Source of the DNA: Paraphysoderma sedebokerense
Lineage: Eukaryota; Blastocladiomycota; Physodermatomycetes; Physodermatales; Physodermataceae
Direction of reading: 5' to 3'
Length of the DNA stretch: 24,888 nucleotides
Assembly (NCBI GenBank): GCA_025602915.1
Contig: JAHLJZ010000151.1
Coordinates: 1 to 24,888, forward strand
Positions 1 through 12,209 of the stretch are shown in pieces. The notes beneath the pieces are model-generated. The model saw only the letters and a list, made by a program, of their open reading frames with translations. It was not told where the DNA came from and made no database searches. Within the stretch, counting starts at the first letter, position 1. Each line of letters opens with the position of its first letter. The translations under genes and the position numbers were made by a program.

Positions 1-2484
1 ACAATTTAACCGATTTTTACACTGTAGTCAATGTGACTATTCGTGGTTACGATGTGGATGATACAGAATTGGACTTTTATCTCTCGTCACTCCCAATCCG
101 CGGTGTGCTACTTGACCCATCAACTGGTGACCGTATTCCGGTGAATACTCCTTTTAAGAATCCGAATATTCTATTTAATTCGAGCGGAACTGGTGGGGGT
201 TATCCATATGGTAACTTCACGGTTTATGTCAAAGATCCCCACGGTAGCGAATCGACGCATTGTACTTTTCAATTTGTTCTCACCTGCCCTTCAAGTAAGT
301 ACTGTATATTTCGGTCTTGGAGTCTTTTAACCACTCACGACCCACTCCATTAGGAACGTATGCCAATATATTTAATACCGGTAATAGTAGTATCTGCTCG
401 TCATGGTTTGTATTGAAACTTTTCTCTCTTGTAAGGCGCAAGTCAGACTTTTCTAACCTACCGAAAGTCCCGAAGGAGCATTTTGCTCGCAGTCGGGAGT
501 AGAACCGCCTTCGCCTAATCCAGGTTACTATATGACAACAGATAAGAAATTTCTCCCGTGTATTCCGGTAAGTCAAAATATCTAACCCGACGGCAGGGGC
601 GATTTGTTAACTTTTACCATTGAAGGCTGCCGCATGCACAGGGAATTTGGAGTATCAGTGCAAAATTGGTTATACAGGTGTAAGATGTGGTGAATGCACC
701 GATGGGTATTATAGGCTTAACGGAACATGCAAAAAATGCAATTCCGATGTCCCGGATTGGTTTGTGCCGCTTGTAGTGATATTCGGATTCGTTTGCATTG
801 TTATGCTTTTTGCCTTGATGAAGAGAGGCCCGACGTATGTCTCATTACCTTCAACACACTCATATACTGAGTACTAACTCATAAATGGATATTTAGTCGT
901 GGACTAGTGAATATTGTTGTCAACTTTATCCAAACTGTAGCGGTCTTTGAGCAATTTTTTGTTTCATTGGATTTTTCACCAGCTTTGAAACAAACGTTTG
1001 AATTGCTTGGTGGAGCCCATTTGAATCTAGAATTAGCATCACCAGAATGTGTTCTATCTAAATATCAATTTGGACCCAAATTTGATCTTCGGTATAAGCT
1101 TCAGTTCACGCTTCTCCTGCCACTCTTCATCGCAGCCGCAATCGCACCGGTGGCAATATTCAACAGCTATCCAGCTATTTGGTTGTATCGCAGACTTCGC
1201 GATCTTGTATTGCGAACCTCGTCCGAGATCGATTCAAGGGCTTTGAAAGCGAGGCAGAAGGACATGTTTTTGTTGACCGTGCAAACTTTTAATATGATTC
1301 TAAATATTATATACATTGTATTAGTTTCGCAGTCTCTGACGTAAGTGCCACATCATATCAGCCACACGAGATTTTTAACTAATTCAACTATCGATATAGA
1401 ATCTTTGACTGCACTAAACAGGCAGACGGACAATATTACTTGGGTTAGTGTACACCTCCACTTCTCATGCCACTGAGTATCAAATCTGACATTTACCTAT
1501 TGATTGATACCAGATGCTCAACCTAATGCTCTTTGTTTCAATGATTGGTGGTACGAGTATGCATCTTTGGGTGCAGTAGGGGTCGCAATTTACGTTGTTG
1601 GGATCCCGCTTTATTTCATGATCATGCTTGGGATACTTTATCAATCGACGTTTTATGGGAAATTATGGGTTCGGGCGAAGGAATGGACTTTCATGATTCT
1701 TGATATTGAATCCAGTTACTTCAAGTCAACCCATCAGCACTTTTTGGTGATACAATTCGTCCGTAAATTATTTATTGTCGTGATCAAAATGAATTTAACA
1801 AAGTACGTTGAAAGACCAATTGGAAGTTCCAGATCAAGATGCTAACATACCGGATGTAGATACCCAGTGATGCAAGCGGTGCTTACTACCTGTATTCTCT
1901 GCGTTGATTTATTACTCTCGGCGAAATATCTACCCTATAGTATTAAATCGTTAAATATCCTCGAAGTCGTGTGCACAATGTCTGCTATTGTGGTCATGAA
2001 TTGTGGGCTCTTGTAAGTTGGCGTTCACGGTCGTTATGTTTTTGGTGGACAAATTTCAACTAAAATTTCCTTTTCTCCTCTTAGAATTCATACCAATCAA
2101 TTCGAAACAGAGACACAGCGGGATGCAGTAGCGGTAATCATTTTAATTGTGATTTTCACGTGTATATCGATCACAATTGGTATTTTCCTCCTCGAGGTGA
2201 AAACCAAAATTCAAAATCAAATTATGAAAGGATTAACTGGCCAAAAGGATTTGGATTTCGATGAGAATGCATGGATGAGCAAACAGATTGGGGCCGACAC
2301 TGCACCAACCAAATTGCAGAAAACATCATTCTTACGAAATGCATTAGCCACTATTGGAGGTCAAGGTAAAACTGCAATGTTGAATACTCAACCAATGGAA
2401 AGCCCAGTGGAAGTTTCCAGGGCTCCTTCAACGAAGAGGCACCTTGAAGGGACGAGAAACTCGAATGGCAGTGGGATGATTTAA
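1..2484 (+). CDS. Gene A, 3' part: last cadherin-like repeat, Cys-rich stalk and multi-pass membrane region of a large surface protein
   Basis: The gene enters from the left edge; the first full codon is at 3. Exons: 1-294, 354-405, 468-567, 626-834, 897-1340, 1400-1443, 1514-1802, 1860-2012, 2085-2484 (TAA stop). Every internal exon has exactly the length of its counterpart in gene B, and the frame is open throughout: 660 residues remain. In order it encodes the end of a cadherin-like repeat (YPYGNFTVYVKDP), a GCC2/GCC3-like motif (CPEGAFCSQSG, then PNPGYY), an EGF-like loop (GYTGVRCGECTDGYY), about eight hydrophobic spans (the clearest is ASLGAVGVAIYVVGIPLYF) and a Ser/Thr-rich tail ending SGMI. 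The intron at 406 starts GTTTGT. The part upstream of the window must hold the propeller, TIG and remaining cadherin-like domains if it resembles gene B. This copy looks functional where visible. Ligand and function are unknown. Confidence 0.85.
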
Positions 2485-3778
2485 AATCGTGTAGTTGAAT
2501 GAAGAATTTGCATTGTGTTTTCTTAATTATATTGATATAATTTATTTTATATATAGTATATTTAATATGTTCATATTCATAACCTATTAAATGTGTCATT
2601 GTGACATTATAAATGTATTATGATACGCCATATGTCCGCCTTCATTTTTCGCGTTTTTCAGACACTTCGAACAGCGTAAGGCGATAACTAGAAACAAGTA
2701 TAAGTTACCAACATTTTATGCGTATGCATTCGGTATGATCCATATCCACAAAATTTACCGATCGTTTGAGTTGTAACCTCAAAGCTGAGTCGTTCATATA
2801 ACCTAGCGAGATTTGTGTGCATGTGTGGGTTTTGCCATTCACACCTGTCAACTGTTATTGCATATGAGCGAAACTTTCTCTGATTTAATACAGACATGTG
2901 GAGGATGAGAAGTTTTGTGTCGTAATAGAAGTATTTGCATTATTGCAAAGTGGTTCCAGTCATGTCCGAGACAACACCGCGTTGGCATCTTGCATATAGA
3001 CGCTGGATTTGTCAATCACAAAGACGTGAAGGATGATGCTTCGCACTCAAAGTATTCATATATACTATAAAAAGTCTTGATCGCTACTTTGGAAGTGGTC
3101 ATAAATAACCAGACTTCAGAGGTTCTGCGGCGTTCGAATTGCTTCACTTTGACACCATATGGCTTGCCATCTCCTCGACTGCTCAGTCCACGTATCCTTA
3201 AAATTATTAAGCCTTAACAACAGAAATAGACAGAAAGGTGTGTGTTCTTATCCTGATTTAAAATATTCCTAATCTTTAAGACACTGGAAGGTCTGAGGAT
3301 CAAAATCTGTGGAATAAAGTGTGTGCTGGTCTGTGCAGTAGCAGGAACCTGCTGATTATAATGCTAGAATTCGATTTTTTGAACTGATGTGCACACGTTG
3401 CCAGCTGCCACTGTATTTTTACTGAAAAGTACGCAATACACATTCGATAACTATGATGAGGTATAGCTAATGCAATGCGTCTCAAATTTCATCCATCATC
3501 AGATATATCACACTTTCATCTTGAGACGTGAAGAGACCTGAAGCAGCCGAGTCGCTGGCCACCAGGGATCCCTCACGAAGCACGCCCCATTCCCCACTCC
3601 ATTCCCCAACGTGCGGACTGGTTCTTGGCTGCTCCCTAGCGACGTCAAGTGCGTCAATTGGCATCTTGTGTGGCCAATAATTCGAATTGGGAGAAAATTT
3701 CGTAGAGTTCAGTGACCGACTTCTTTACATCACAGAAGAGCAAGAAAGGCGAAACGTATATATATATCTATCAACTTA
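2485..3778. other. A-B intergenic spacer
   Basis: The first ~150 bases are AT-rich, as expected of the gene A 3' untranslated region, without an obvious AATAAA. The rest is mixed sequence. About 3540-3660 is more GC-rich than its surroundings, and a short TA run (about 3758-3767) lies just ahead of the gene B start; both belong to the presumed B promoter. A minus-strand open stretch of about 60 codons ending at a stop at 3016-3018 has no start near its beginning and no recognisable motif, so I do not call it. I see no tRNA or other RNA gene, and no long repeat shared with the other two spacers. Confidence 0.5.
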
Positions 3779-6700
3779 ATGGTCGGTTTCAATTGGCATC
3801 TGCTCTTGCTCTTCGCGACTTTGGCTCTCCGTTCGGTGCGGGCTCAGAACCCCGTTTCTTGCTTCCTCGCCAGAGTTACCACGGTTCCACTGACGGCTTC
3901 GGATGCTGTTATTATCGATGCAGTATACAATGCTTCGCATTGGGTGGTATTGGACAGCTATTTTAGGTTACATTACTTCACCTATTCGGCTACCACTGCC
4001 TCTCTTGTGCTGACAGCGGACGTATCGTCATACGTAAGAGAGTTCAGAAAATTTTTCTTTGGTATTGAACTGCGCTAATCCAAATATCGTACAGATGGGA
4101 GAGGGTATCGTGGGCAATCTATACCCAACCGACCGGTTTGTTCATTGTAACTGGTTTGTCTGCGTAAAATACCAGGACTGAATCGATTACTTTGACTTCG
4201 ACATGGCATGTCATGCGTTGTAGGTACGGCAAAACCGCTGCTCTTGGAATAAATACAGCTGGGGATGTTTTTGTCGCGGTACAGAACTGTTTCATTGTTC
4301 AATGATTTTTTTTCTTTTCTCAGGATTGACTTCCGAATATTTATTCGTGAGATAGACGTACTCGCCGTTTTCAAAGTCAAAATACAGTCTCAACATTCAT
4401 AAAATAAACCCATCTCTAACTGCAATCTCTACACTCAAGATGGATCAGAAATATGATGGGTTTTGGTCCTCCCAATACAAGAATCCGTAAGTTCTTACTT
4501 ATCATCTCAAAGCAATTTTATCAGTCCTTGACTGCTATTTCATAGACGGATCAAACTTTTCTTGCAAGGCACAAATAATCTTTTTGTTGGTTTCTTCAAT
4601 TATCCGGCCGGAAACGCGAAGGGCATCTGGCTTTCGAGACATCAGTACGGAGGCAGTATTCCTAATCCGAACGACAAATTAACTTTGACGAATCAGAATG
4701 CATACACTATTGATTTTGAATGTAAGAGTGCAACAATCTGTGTTTGGATGAACTCTCGCAGAGTCACGGAGTATAGCATGGCCGGATTTTCGCAAGGCTC
4801 CACCACTGATACTTCAACCACATCACCGGAATTGCAATTTGATCCAGCTATTACATCATCTGCTGTTGGCTCTTACTTTCTACATCATCTGTTGAATGAC
4901 CCTTCACGCTTTGTGGTCCATGGAAGGGATTCAGCTTTTGCGTCTTTAGGGGCTTCCATTTCGCCGTACGTAGTGAATAATGCATTCGATCAATCAAATT
5001 TCGATATACAAGTAGATGGCGGGCAAATTTACGTTGGCTTCACGAGCACTTTGAATTCTTCATTGAGTTTAGGGAACTCAGAAATAGTCATCAGCCAATA
5101 TAGTGGATCGTATCAATTGCAGTCTTCAATTATTTTGTCAACCGTCCGGCTAGATTCTTTGACTCGACTTTTACCTGTCAGTAACAACAAAATCATGGCT
5201 GTTGGTATGACCGAAGGAGATTTGTCAAATCCGACCCTCAATTCAGGTTCTAGAAGGGCATTTGTCGCACATTTCCAATATTTCTGGATTACAACGCTGC
5301 AAACTGCTTCTCCTGGTTTTGTTCGGGGCGGTGAAAATTTTGTAATTGCGTTCTCAAGTCTTCCGAGCTCGGCAACATCAAACACACCGTCAGTGACCCT
5401 CAATGGACGTTCGTGCACTGTGCGAGGCTGGATCGGCCAAAATTTAAATGTGAGCGCTGCGTATGGAATTGGAGGTATGCGTCCGAGTTTGGGTGTAATT
5501 TACGAGGTCATTCCCTAATTCATCAGTTTCAAAGGTCCACATGAATTGAAAATCGCCTTCTCGTACTTGCCGTACTCCCCAACAGTCGTTAATCGAACCT
5601 TGTCGTATCCTCCCCCTGTTCTTCAGAGCATCAATGCAACGCATGGCCCGGCAGGTGAATATATTTTTTTTGGCCGCCCGACCAATGTCTTCTAAACTGA
5701 CTTGTTTGATTAGTTGGATATCCGATCAGATTAGATATTGGCAACTTGGGGCTCATGGGACAAGATTCAGTTGTCGTTACGATTGGAGGAAAGTTATGCC
5801 GATCTATAAATCAGATCGGTATTTCGCAAGTCACCTGTGTAACGCCTGCCGGTATTCTCAATTTCAATATACATGCAGTCTTGATTCAGGAAACAGACTG
5901 ACTTCTTAATAACCGCTGATAGGTACCGGCAGAAATCTTGCAGTCGTTGTCTCTGCGGGCCTCGGATTAAACAGCACTCAACCATTCTCCATATCATACG
6001 ACCCTCCGACATTTTATCAGATAGCACCAGGCTCTGGTCCTACAATAGGGGGGAACGAGGTTGCAGTCCGGTATTTATTAATGATTGATTGTGCCCTGTC
6101 ATGCTGTCTTAACTAACCGATATCTAGTGGGGCGAATTTTGGACCTTGCGCTTCCATGCCTTGCAACTCTGCCAATCATAAAGTATCAGTCACTATCAGC
6201 GGATTACCATGCACGAATCTCTTTCTTTGGGAAGATAACCTTGTTCGTTGCTCAGCCCCACAAGGTGTAGGTGTTGGTCATCCAATTGTCGTTGTTGTTG
6301 ACGGACAACAAGGGGTGAATGGCTCCGTTACATACGGGTACAATATCCCGAAAATCTCTCTTTTAGTCCCATCTACCTCGCTATCCACCAGCCCAGTATG
6401 TTTATGCTTAAATATTACTCTTGAACTTCACTCACCGTAAGATTACCACTAGACTGTGTACATTGAGGGAGACAATTTTGGTTTTGATCCCGCCATGGTT
6501 CAGGTTCTTTTCCGAGAGATAGTGAATTCTACCGTATATCCATGTGAAAGTCTGATTTTAAAATCAAATACTAATGTCCGCTGGTAATTTTATCTATGCT
6601 TCGGTCTATTAATACGGTAATTCATGTTAACTAACCTTTCGTTTCCACAAGTGATTTTGCGAACACACAGCTTCCGAACGATGCGACTTTTAATATTACC

Positions 6701-9700
6701 ATTGCGGTTGCCAATCAGAGCAGTATAATGTCGTCAACAAGCCAATTTCGAACTGGTGTTGCTAATAATGATCCTGTCGTCTATCCATATAACGGCACAC
6801 TTAACGAAGACTCGATCTTAGTTGTCGCGCTTCAAGGGAGTGATCCTGATCCTGGTGATTCTATCACGTTCTTCATTTCTGAAACGACCTCTCAAGGCAA
6901 TTTGTATCAATTTTCATCATCTGCCTTGAATTCGAAGGGGCCTATTGTTGATACAAGCCTTTCGCCGGTGGCAGTTCAAGATTCTTTGGCTCGCTTAGTA
7001 TATATTCCATTCCAAGAGTTTTCGGGGGAAGATTACTTCACTTTCTTAGGTCGAGATGAATCTAATTCCGGTATCTTGTTGTGAATGCTTGCTCCCGGTT
7101 ACATAAAATGTAATATATAAATTATTTTTTAGGATCCACAATTGCGTTTGGTAATATTACAGTCAATCCAGTTGCAGATCCGCCAGTACCGAAACCACTG
7201 AATATTGAAATCAACGAAGACAACGCAACCGTAATCAATTTTGATGTTCAGGATCCTGACACTCCCGATTGGAGTTTGGCAATCATCCTACTGTCAATAC
7301 CGTCACTTGACAAAGGAGAATTGTACGAAGTTGACGATCTGCTCAACCGAGAGTCCAAAATTGCTTCAGCTCCATACAATGTGTCAAATTTTCGCAAGCG
7401 TGTTTTATACGTTCCGCCCTTAAATGCCCATGGGTTGTACTTCACCAGTTTCAGATATCAGGCTGCCGATGAATCTCAGAAGTCGCTGATCAATGCAACC
7501 GTGACGATTTCTATCAACTCCGTGAATGATGTCCCTACAGCAGAGAACAAGTCCTACGTTATGCTTGAAGACAATGAATTAACTATAACATTTGAATGTG
7601 AAGACCCTGACATCGAAGACAAGTTTGCGATACAGATTGAAACTGTTCCTCTACCAGAGGAGGGATCGCTGTATCAGACTGACGTCAGATACCAGGCTCC
7701 GTATGTTTCATACTGCTACTCACCGCGTTTGTTGTTAAAATTAATGTATTTTCTTCTGCAGCATTTATCCCGGAGATCGGCTCTCTCGGGTAGTTGTTCA
7801 ATTCATCCCTGCCGCCAACTATTTTGGAAACACGTCATTCATCTTCCGCTGCGTGGACAATGTCTCAACTTCAGACGCTGCATCCATAAATATAGAAGTA
7901 CGAAACGTAAATGATTTACCGCCAGCCCCTTCGTTCTCCGTGGTATCTGACGAGGATTCAGATGCCATTATCCAATTTGATTTGAGCGACATTGAAACAC
8001 CTGTCGAGAATTTGACTATCATTATAATGGATTTACCCAGACGTGGTATATTGCATTATCCTCAAATAGATAATGGTTCCACTGTTTGGATACCCATAAA
8101 TGATACAGGTTTTGTGGTTCCGGACTTCAATCATACACTCTTGTTCCGACCGCCGCCAGATGCCAACGGCGATCCGTTTGCCGTGTTTCCGTATCTTGTC
8201 GATGATGGCTCTGAATAAGTCCTCGAGTAACGGAACTGTAACAATAACTGTCAATGCTGTAAATGGTTAGTTGCACATGTATTTGCACCGGTCCATTAGT
8301 GACACTAAAATTTTTTGCAGATCCCCCATATTTGGACAAATCAACTTTCTTCAATCTGTCAGTTGAAGAAGATGGAGAGGTTACCATCACAATGAATGTT
8401 CTCGATGTTGATTACGACGGCCGTTTACTGGTGAAAGTACAAGATATTCGTATCAATGGCTCACTGTTTCATGTGAATCGGCGGAATGGAGCCAACAGCC
8501 GACTAGTAGTAGGTGAAGGTAGCGAAATCCTGGGACCCCCCTACCAAGTCATTTATGTTCCCGCAAAGGACTTCGCCTCGACAACTGAAGATACCTCCAA
8601 CGGTTCAACGTGTCATTTTCGGATTCCGGTACAAATAAACATCACAAGTTCGGAAGAAATTGCGTTTTCGGTGACTCCTGTTAATGACGGTCCCAGTATA
8701 GATTGTGACTCGCCCTACATTGTTTTGCCGCAAGACAATTTAACCGATTTTTACACTGTAGTCAATGTGACTATTCGTGGTTACGATGTCGATGACTCAG
8801 ATTTGGACTTTTACCTCTCGTCACTCCCAATCCGCGGTGTACTACTTGACCCATCAACTGGTGACCGCATTCCGGTGAATACTCCTTTCAAGAATCCTAA
8901 TATTCTATTTAATTCGAGCGGAACCGGCGGGGGTTATCCGTATGGTAACTTCACCGTATATGTCAAAGATCCCCAGGGTAGCGAATCCACACGTTGTACT
9001 TTTCAATTTACTGCTACCTGCCCTTCAAGTAAGAGTGTAATTTCTTCTCAATTGTTTGGCTGTCTCCTTGCTTACTATTCCGTCATTCAGGAACGTATGC
9101 CAATATATTTAGTGGTGGTAAAGGCAGTATCTGCGCTTCATGGTGAGCATATTTAACCACTATTGGTACTATAAATGGAAATGGTGACTGTTCTAACCGC
9201 CGAAAAAGTCCCGAAGGAGCATTTTGCTCGCAATCGGGGATAGATCCTCCTGCACCAAATCCTGGTTACTACAAAACGAACGAACAGAAATTCCTTCCCT
9301 GTATACCTGTAAGTTTGCTATATTAAATAGCTATGGAGCTGATGAATTGCTAATATGACACTTACCAGGCTTCTGCCTGTACTGGAAATTTGGAGAGTCA
9401 GTGCGAAGCCGGTTATACCGGCGTTCGTTGCGGTGAATGCTCCGATGGGTACTACAAACTCAACGGCTCTTGCAAACAATGTAAATCTGATGTTCCGGAC
9501 TGGTTTGTACCGCTGGTAGCAATCTTTGGGATAGCTTGTCTCTCAATGCTTTTTGCCTTAATGAAAAAAGGCCCGACGTAAGCCATCTCTTCCTCAACGC
9601 CGAAATTTCAATTCACTAATTGACGTACCGACTGTTAGACGGGGCTTGGTGAACATCATAGTGAACTTCATCCAAACCGTAGCAGTTTTCGAGCAGTTAT

Positions 9701-11209
9701 TCGCCTCATTGGACTTCTCACCACTCTTGAAACAAACGTTTGAAATGCTGAGTGGAGCCCATTTGAACTTGGAGTTGGCATCGCCCGAATGCGTTCTATC
9801 CAAGTACCAGCTCGCTCCAAAATTTGATCTTCGCTACAAGTTGCAATTTACCCTTCTTCTGCCGCTGCTTATTGCAGCCGCCGTCGCTCCGGTCGCAATA
9901 TCCAACAGCTATCCGATTCTTTGGGTGTATCGCAAACTTCGGAGTCTCCTGTTGCGATCCTCAGGTGAAATCGATTCAAGAGCTCTGAAGGCGAGACAGA
10001 AGGATATGTTCCTGCTGACCCTACAGACTTATAATATGATTTTAAATATTATTTATATTGTTTTAGTTTCGCAGTCATTGACGTAAGTACATGTAATTTT
10101 GGCGCATCGATACTGCTGACTTACTTGCTCTCAATTATAGTATTTTCGACTGCACACAAGAGGCAGACGGGCGATATTATTTGGGTAAGGACAATCATAT
10201 GTTTAAAAGTGATGTTTGACTGGAATTAACATTCATACATCTTTCATTAACAAAAAAGATGCTCAACCGAGTGCTTTATGTTTCAACGATTGGTGGTATG
10301 AATATGCCTCTTTAGGAGCAGTTGGGCTCGTAGTTTATGTTGTTGGGATTCCACTGTATTTTATGATTATGCTCTGCGTTCTTTATCAGACTACGTTTTA
10401 CGGGAAACTCTGGGTACGCGCAAAGGAGTGGACTTTCAGTATACTCGATATCGAATCAAGCTATTTCAAACCGACGCACCAGCACTTTCTCGTCATTCAA
10501 TTTATCCGTAAACTTTTCATTGTGGTGATTAAAATGACTCTTACAAGGTGCTTCTATTTTGTGTTTCACTTTAACTGATCATGGCCTAACTTCTCCGTAT
10601 AGATATGTCGTTATGCAGGCAGTTCTCACCACCTTTATTCTCTGTGTTGACTTGCTGTTATCGGCAAAATATTTGCCCTACACCCTTAAATCGTTGAATA
10701 TTCTTGAAGTTGTGTGTACAATGTCTGCCATTGTTGTGATGAACTGTGGGTTGCTGTAAGTAACTTCTTTCACAAGTCATCCATATATCATTTGGCTTAT
10801 CTCTTTACCATTTTGCATTAGAATTCATACACAACAATTCAACTCTACGATTCAACGAGACGCTATGGCTGCTTTTATATTAATTTTGATTTTTGCTTGT
10901 ATTTCAATCACCGTCGGTATTTTCCTGGTCGAGATGAAAATTAAAATTCAGACTCAACTCATGAAAGGTATAACGGGTGAAAAGAATTTTGACGAAAGTT
11001 TTTGGGCGAGTAAACAGATCGGCGTCGACACTGCACCAGCCAAACTACAGAAAACCTCTTACTTGCGAGATGCGTTTGCGCATATTGGAGGTCGCAGTAA
11101 CAGTGCGATATTGAGTCCTCCCGTTGATCATTCAGGCGGAGTCTCGAGGGCTCCTTCTACGAAGAGGCAATTGGATATGTCAGGAAGTTCTGGAAGGGGA
11201 AACATATAA
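3779..11209 (+). CDS. Gene B, complete copy: signal peptide, beta-propeller-like, 4 TIG-like, cadherin-like repeats, Cys-rich stalk, ~8 TM; one frameshift
   Basis: 22 exons: 3779-4033, 4095-4135, 4224-4278, 4356-4486, 4546-5474, 5535-5654, 5714-5851, 5923-6070, 6128-6395, 6453-6583, 6652-7070, 7133-7700, 7762-8265, 8321-9028, 9091-9142, 9209-9308, 9369-9577, 9639-10082, 10141-10184, 10259-10547, 10603-10755, 10822-11209. The start ATG opens a signal peptide (cleavage likely after residue 22, before QNPV). Residues ~23-430 contain VYVG/VVGMT...AFVAHF strands that recall SBBP-type propeller blades. TIG-like folds lie at ~415-775 (GPTIGGNEVAVRGANFG; VTIGGKLCR). Cadherin-like repeats at ~765-1470 carry VND and DPDPGD-type motifs. 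The Cys-rich stalk is at ~1472-1565, with membrane spans from ~1567 to ~1941. The exons sum to 6094 nt, one too many: an extra A near 8214 in exon 13 (504 nt against 503 in C and D) gives a TAA at 8216 after 1219 residues. Downstream the frame is open to 11209. It is either a recent null or soluble form, or a sequencing error. Confidence 0.85.
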
Positions 11210-11211
11210 AA

Positions 11212-11233
11212 TTAATGTCCTTCGGGACATCAA
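11212..11233 (+). other. UUCG-capped hairpin just after the gene B stop codon
   Basis: ATGTCCTTCGGGACAT at 11215-11230 forms a perfect 6-bp stem closed by C(UUCG)G, the classic extra-stable tetraloop. Two more flanking pairs are possible beyond one A-C mismatch. It starts two bases past the stop, so it would sit at the top of the 3' untranslated region. I did not see the same hairpin after A or C. Function is unknown. Confidence 0.5.
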
Positions 11234-12060
11234 TATTGGGTATTTTCTTTATATTCAAATACTTCAAGTAATTCTCTACATGACTATTTATAAAATTAGC
11301 CTTGAAATATAAATTATATTTAAATCCAGATAGATTATCCGGTATATGTTCGTGATGGTTGTTATTTGAGATTGCATGCGCAGCCCATTATCAAGTGCAT
11401 ATATACATTGTTGAATTCTCTTACTCAGCTTATTCAAAGACATCTCTCTTGTTCTAAAATTTACTGACACGGTCCTTTTGATGTCACTGAATTTTCTCCG
11501 CAACACATTAATTTAAAGTTTATGGGGACACCTCTCTTTTATCTGATACTTAAAATAGCTTGCTCGTCCCCTTTCTCTAGTACAAATATTATTGAATTCT
11601 CGTATTCAACTTTCTGTCCATAGTCACCTTGTTGCCACCGTCCAGTCATAGTTTACACCTACGTCACTATATTCCAACGCCAATAGGAGGTTTAAATTTG
11701 AAATTTAATCGGTAGATTGCAGAACAGCAGAGTCCGTCCTTACTTTCAAGGGTTGGTGATCGACGTGATTGCGGAGTGGGCAATGGCCCTCTCACCTCAC
11801 TCTCGCCTCTGATAACTGACGAGACACACTTCTGTGAGTTGTTCCGGCTGTTGTACGTGTTCCCGTGGTCGCGCATTCTCGTTAACGACAGAAAGAGAAG
11901 TCAGTATCTCAGTGTCCAATTGTTTTCTATGCAGAGTCTGGGAACTGTAAGCAAATTTAGTTTTGTGTTTAGATTAAAGGGATTGTGTGTCTTCTATCAC
12001 TTCGCATTTCGCAGTACGCAGAAACAACGTGCTCTTTTCAGTCGGTGTCTCTAGGTGTCT

Positions 12061-12076
12061 CTCGAGAGCTCTCGAG
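12061..12076. repeat. 16-bp perfect palindrome upstream of gene C
   Basis: CTCGAGAGCTCTCGAG equals its own reverse complement. It lies 360 bases before the gene C start in a GC-rich stretch. The gene D upstream region has several CTCGAG/CCGAGC half-like words near 19628-19657 but no intact copy of the palindrome. It could be a dimer-binding site in an old promoter, or chance. Confidence 0.4.
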
Positions 12077-12169
12077 TTCCAGTCCACATGCATAGCGCGA
12101 TCAGAGATTCTTTCCGCCCATCCGCCGAGGCCCCAGACCCTCCCAGGCCACTCCAAGGCCTCAATTCAC

Positions 12170-12209
12170 TCGATAGTCGACAGCATTTCGATAGCTCGAG
12201 ATCAATCCT
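12170..12209 (+). promoter_or_regulatory. Upstream block shared by C and D (C copy)
   Basis: TCGATAGTCGA (12170-12180) followed by GCTCGAGATCAATCCT (12194-12209). The same two words, in the same order and with one base changed in the second, lie upstream of gene D. Weaker similarity continues for some tens of bases on each side. The position, 227 bases before the start codon, fits promoter or 5' untranslated sequence kept since C and D split. No TATA box or initiator could be assigned. Confidence 0.4.

Noticed and set aside
3016-3205. Minus-strand open stretch of about 60 codons in the A-B spacer
   Set aside because: No start codon near its beginning, no motif, and its length is within chance expectation.
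3712-3966. Reading frame starting at 3712 overlapping the start of B
   Set aside because: It is in another frame from the signal-peptide frame that is conserved in C and D.
4075-4380. Minus-strand reading frames opposite the exons (e.g. 4075-4380, 14391-14741, 16400-16858)
   Set aside because: They are antisense to well supported exons, cross introns of the + strand genes, and show no family motifs.
5475-5534. In-frame stop after the long exon in B (TAA near 5515), C (near 13376) and D (near 21611), suggesting the genes end there
   Set aside because: In all three copies the stop lies in a GTATG(T/C)...AAAG intron. CTAAT/CTAAA serves as the branch site, and splicing joins GGAG to GTCC in frame.
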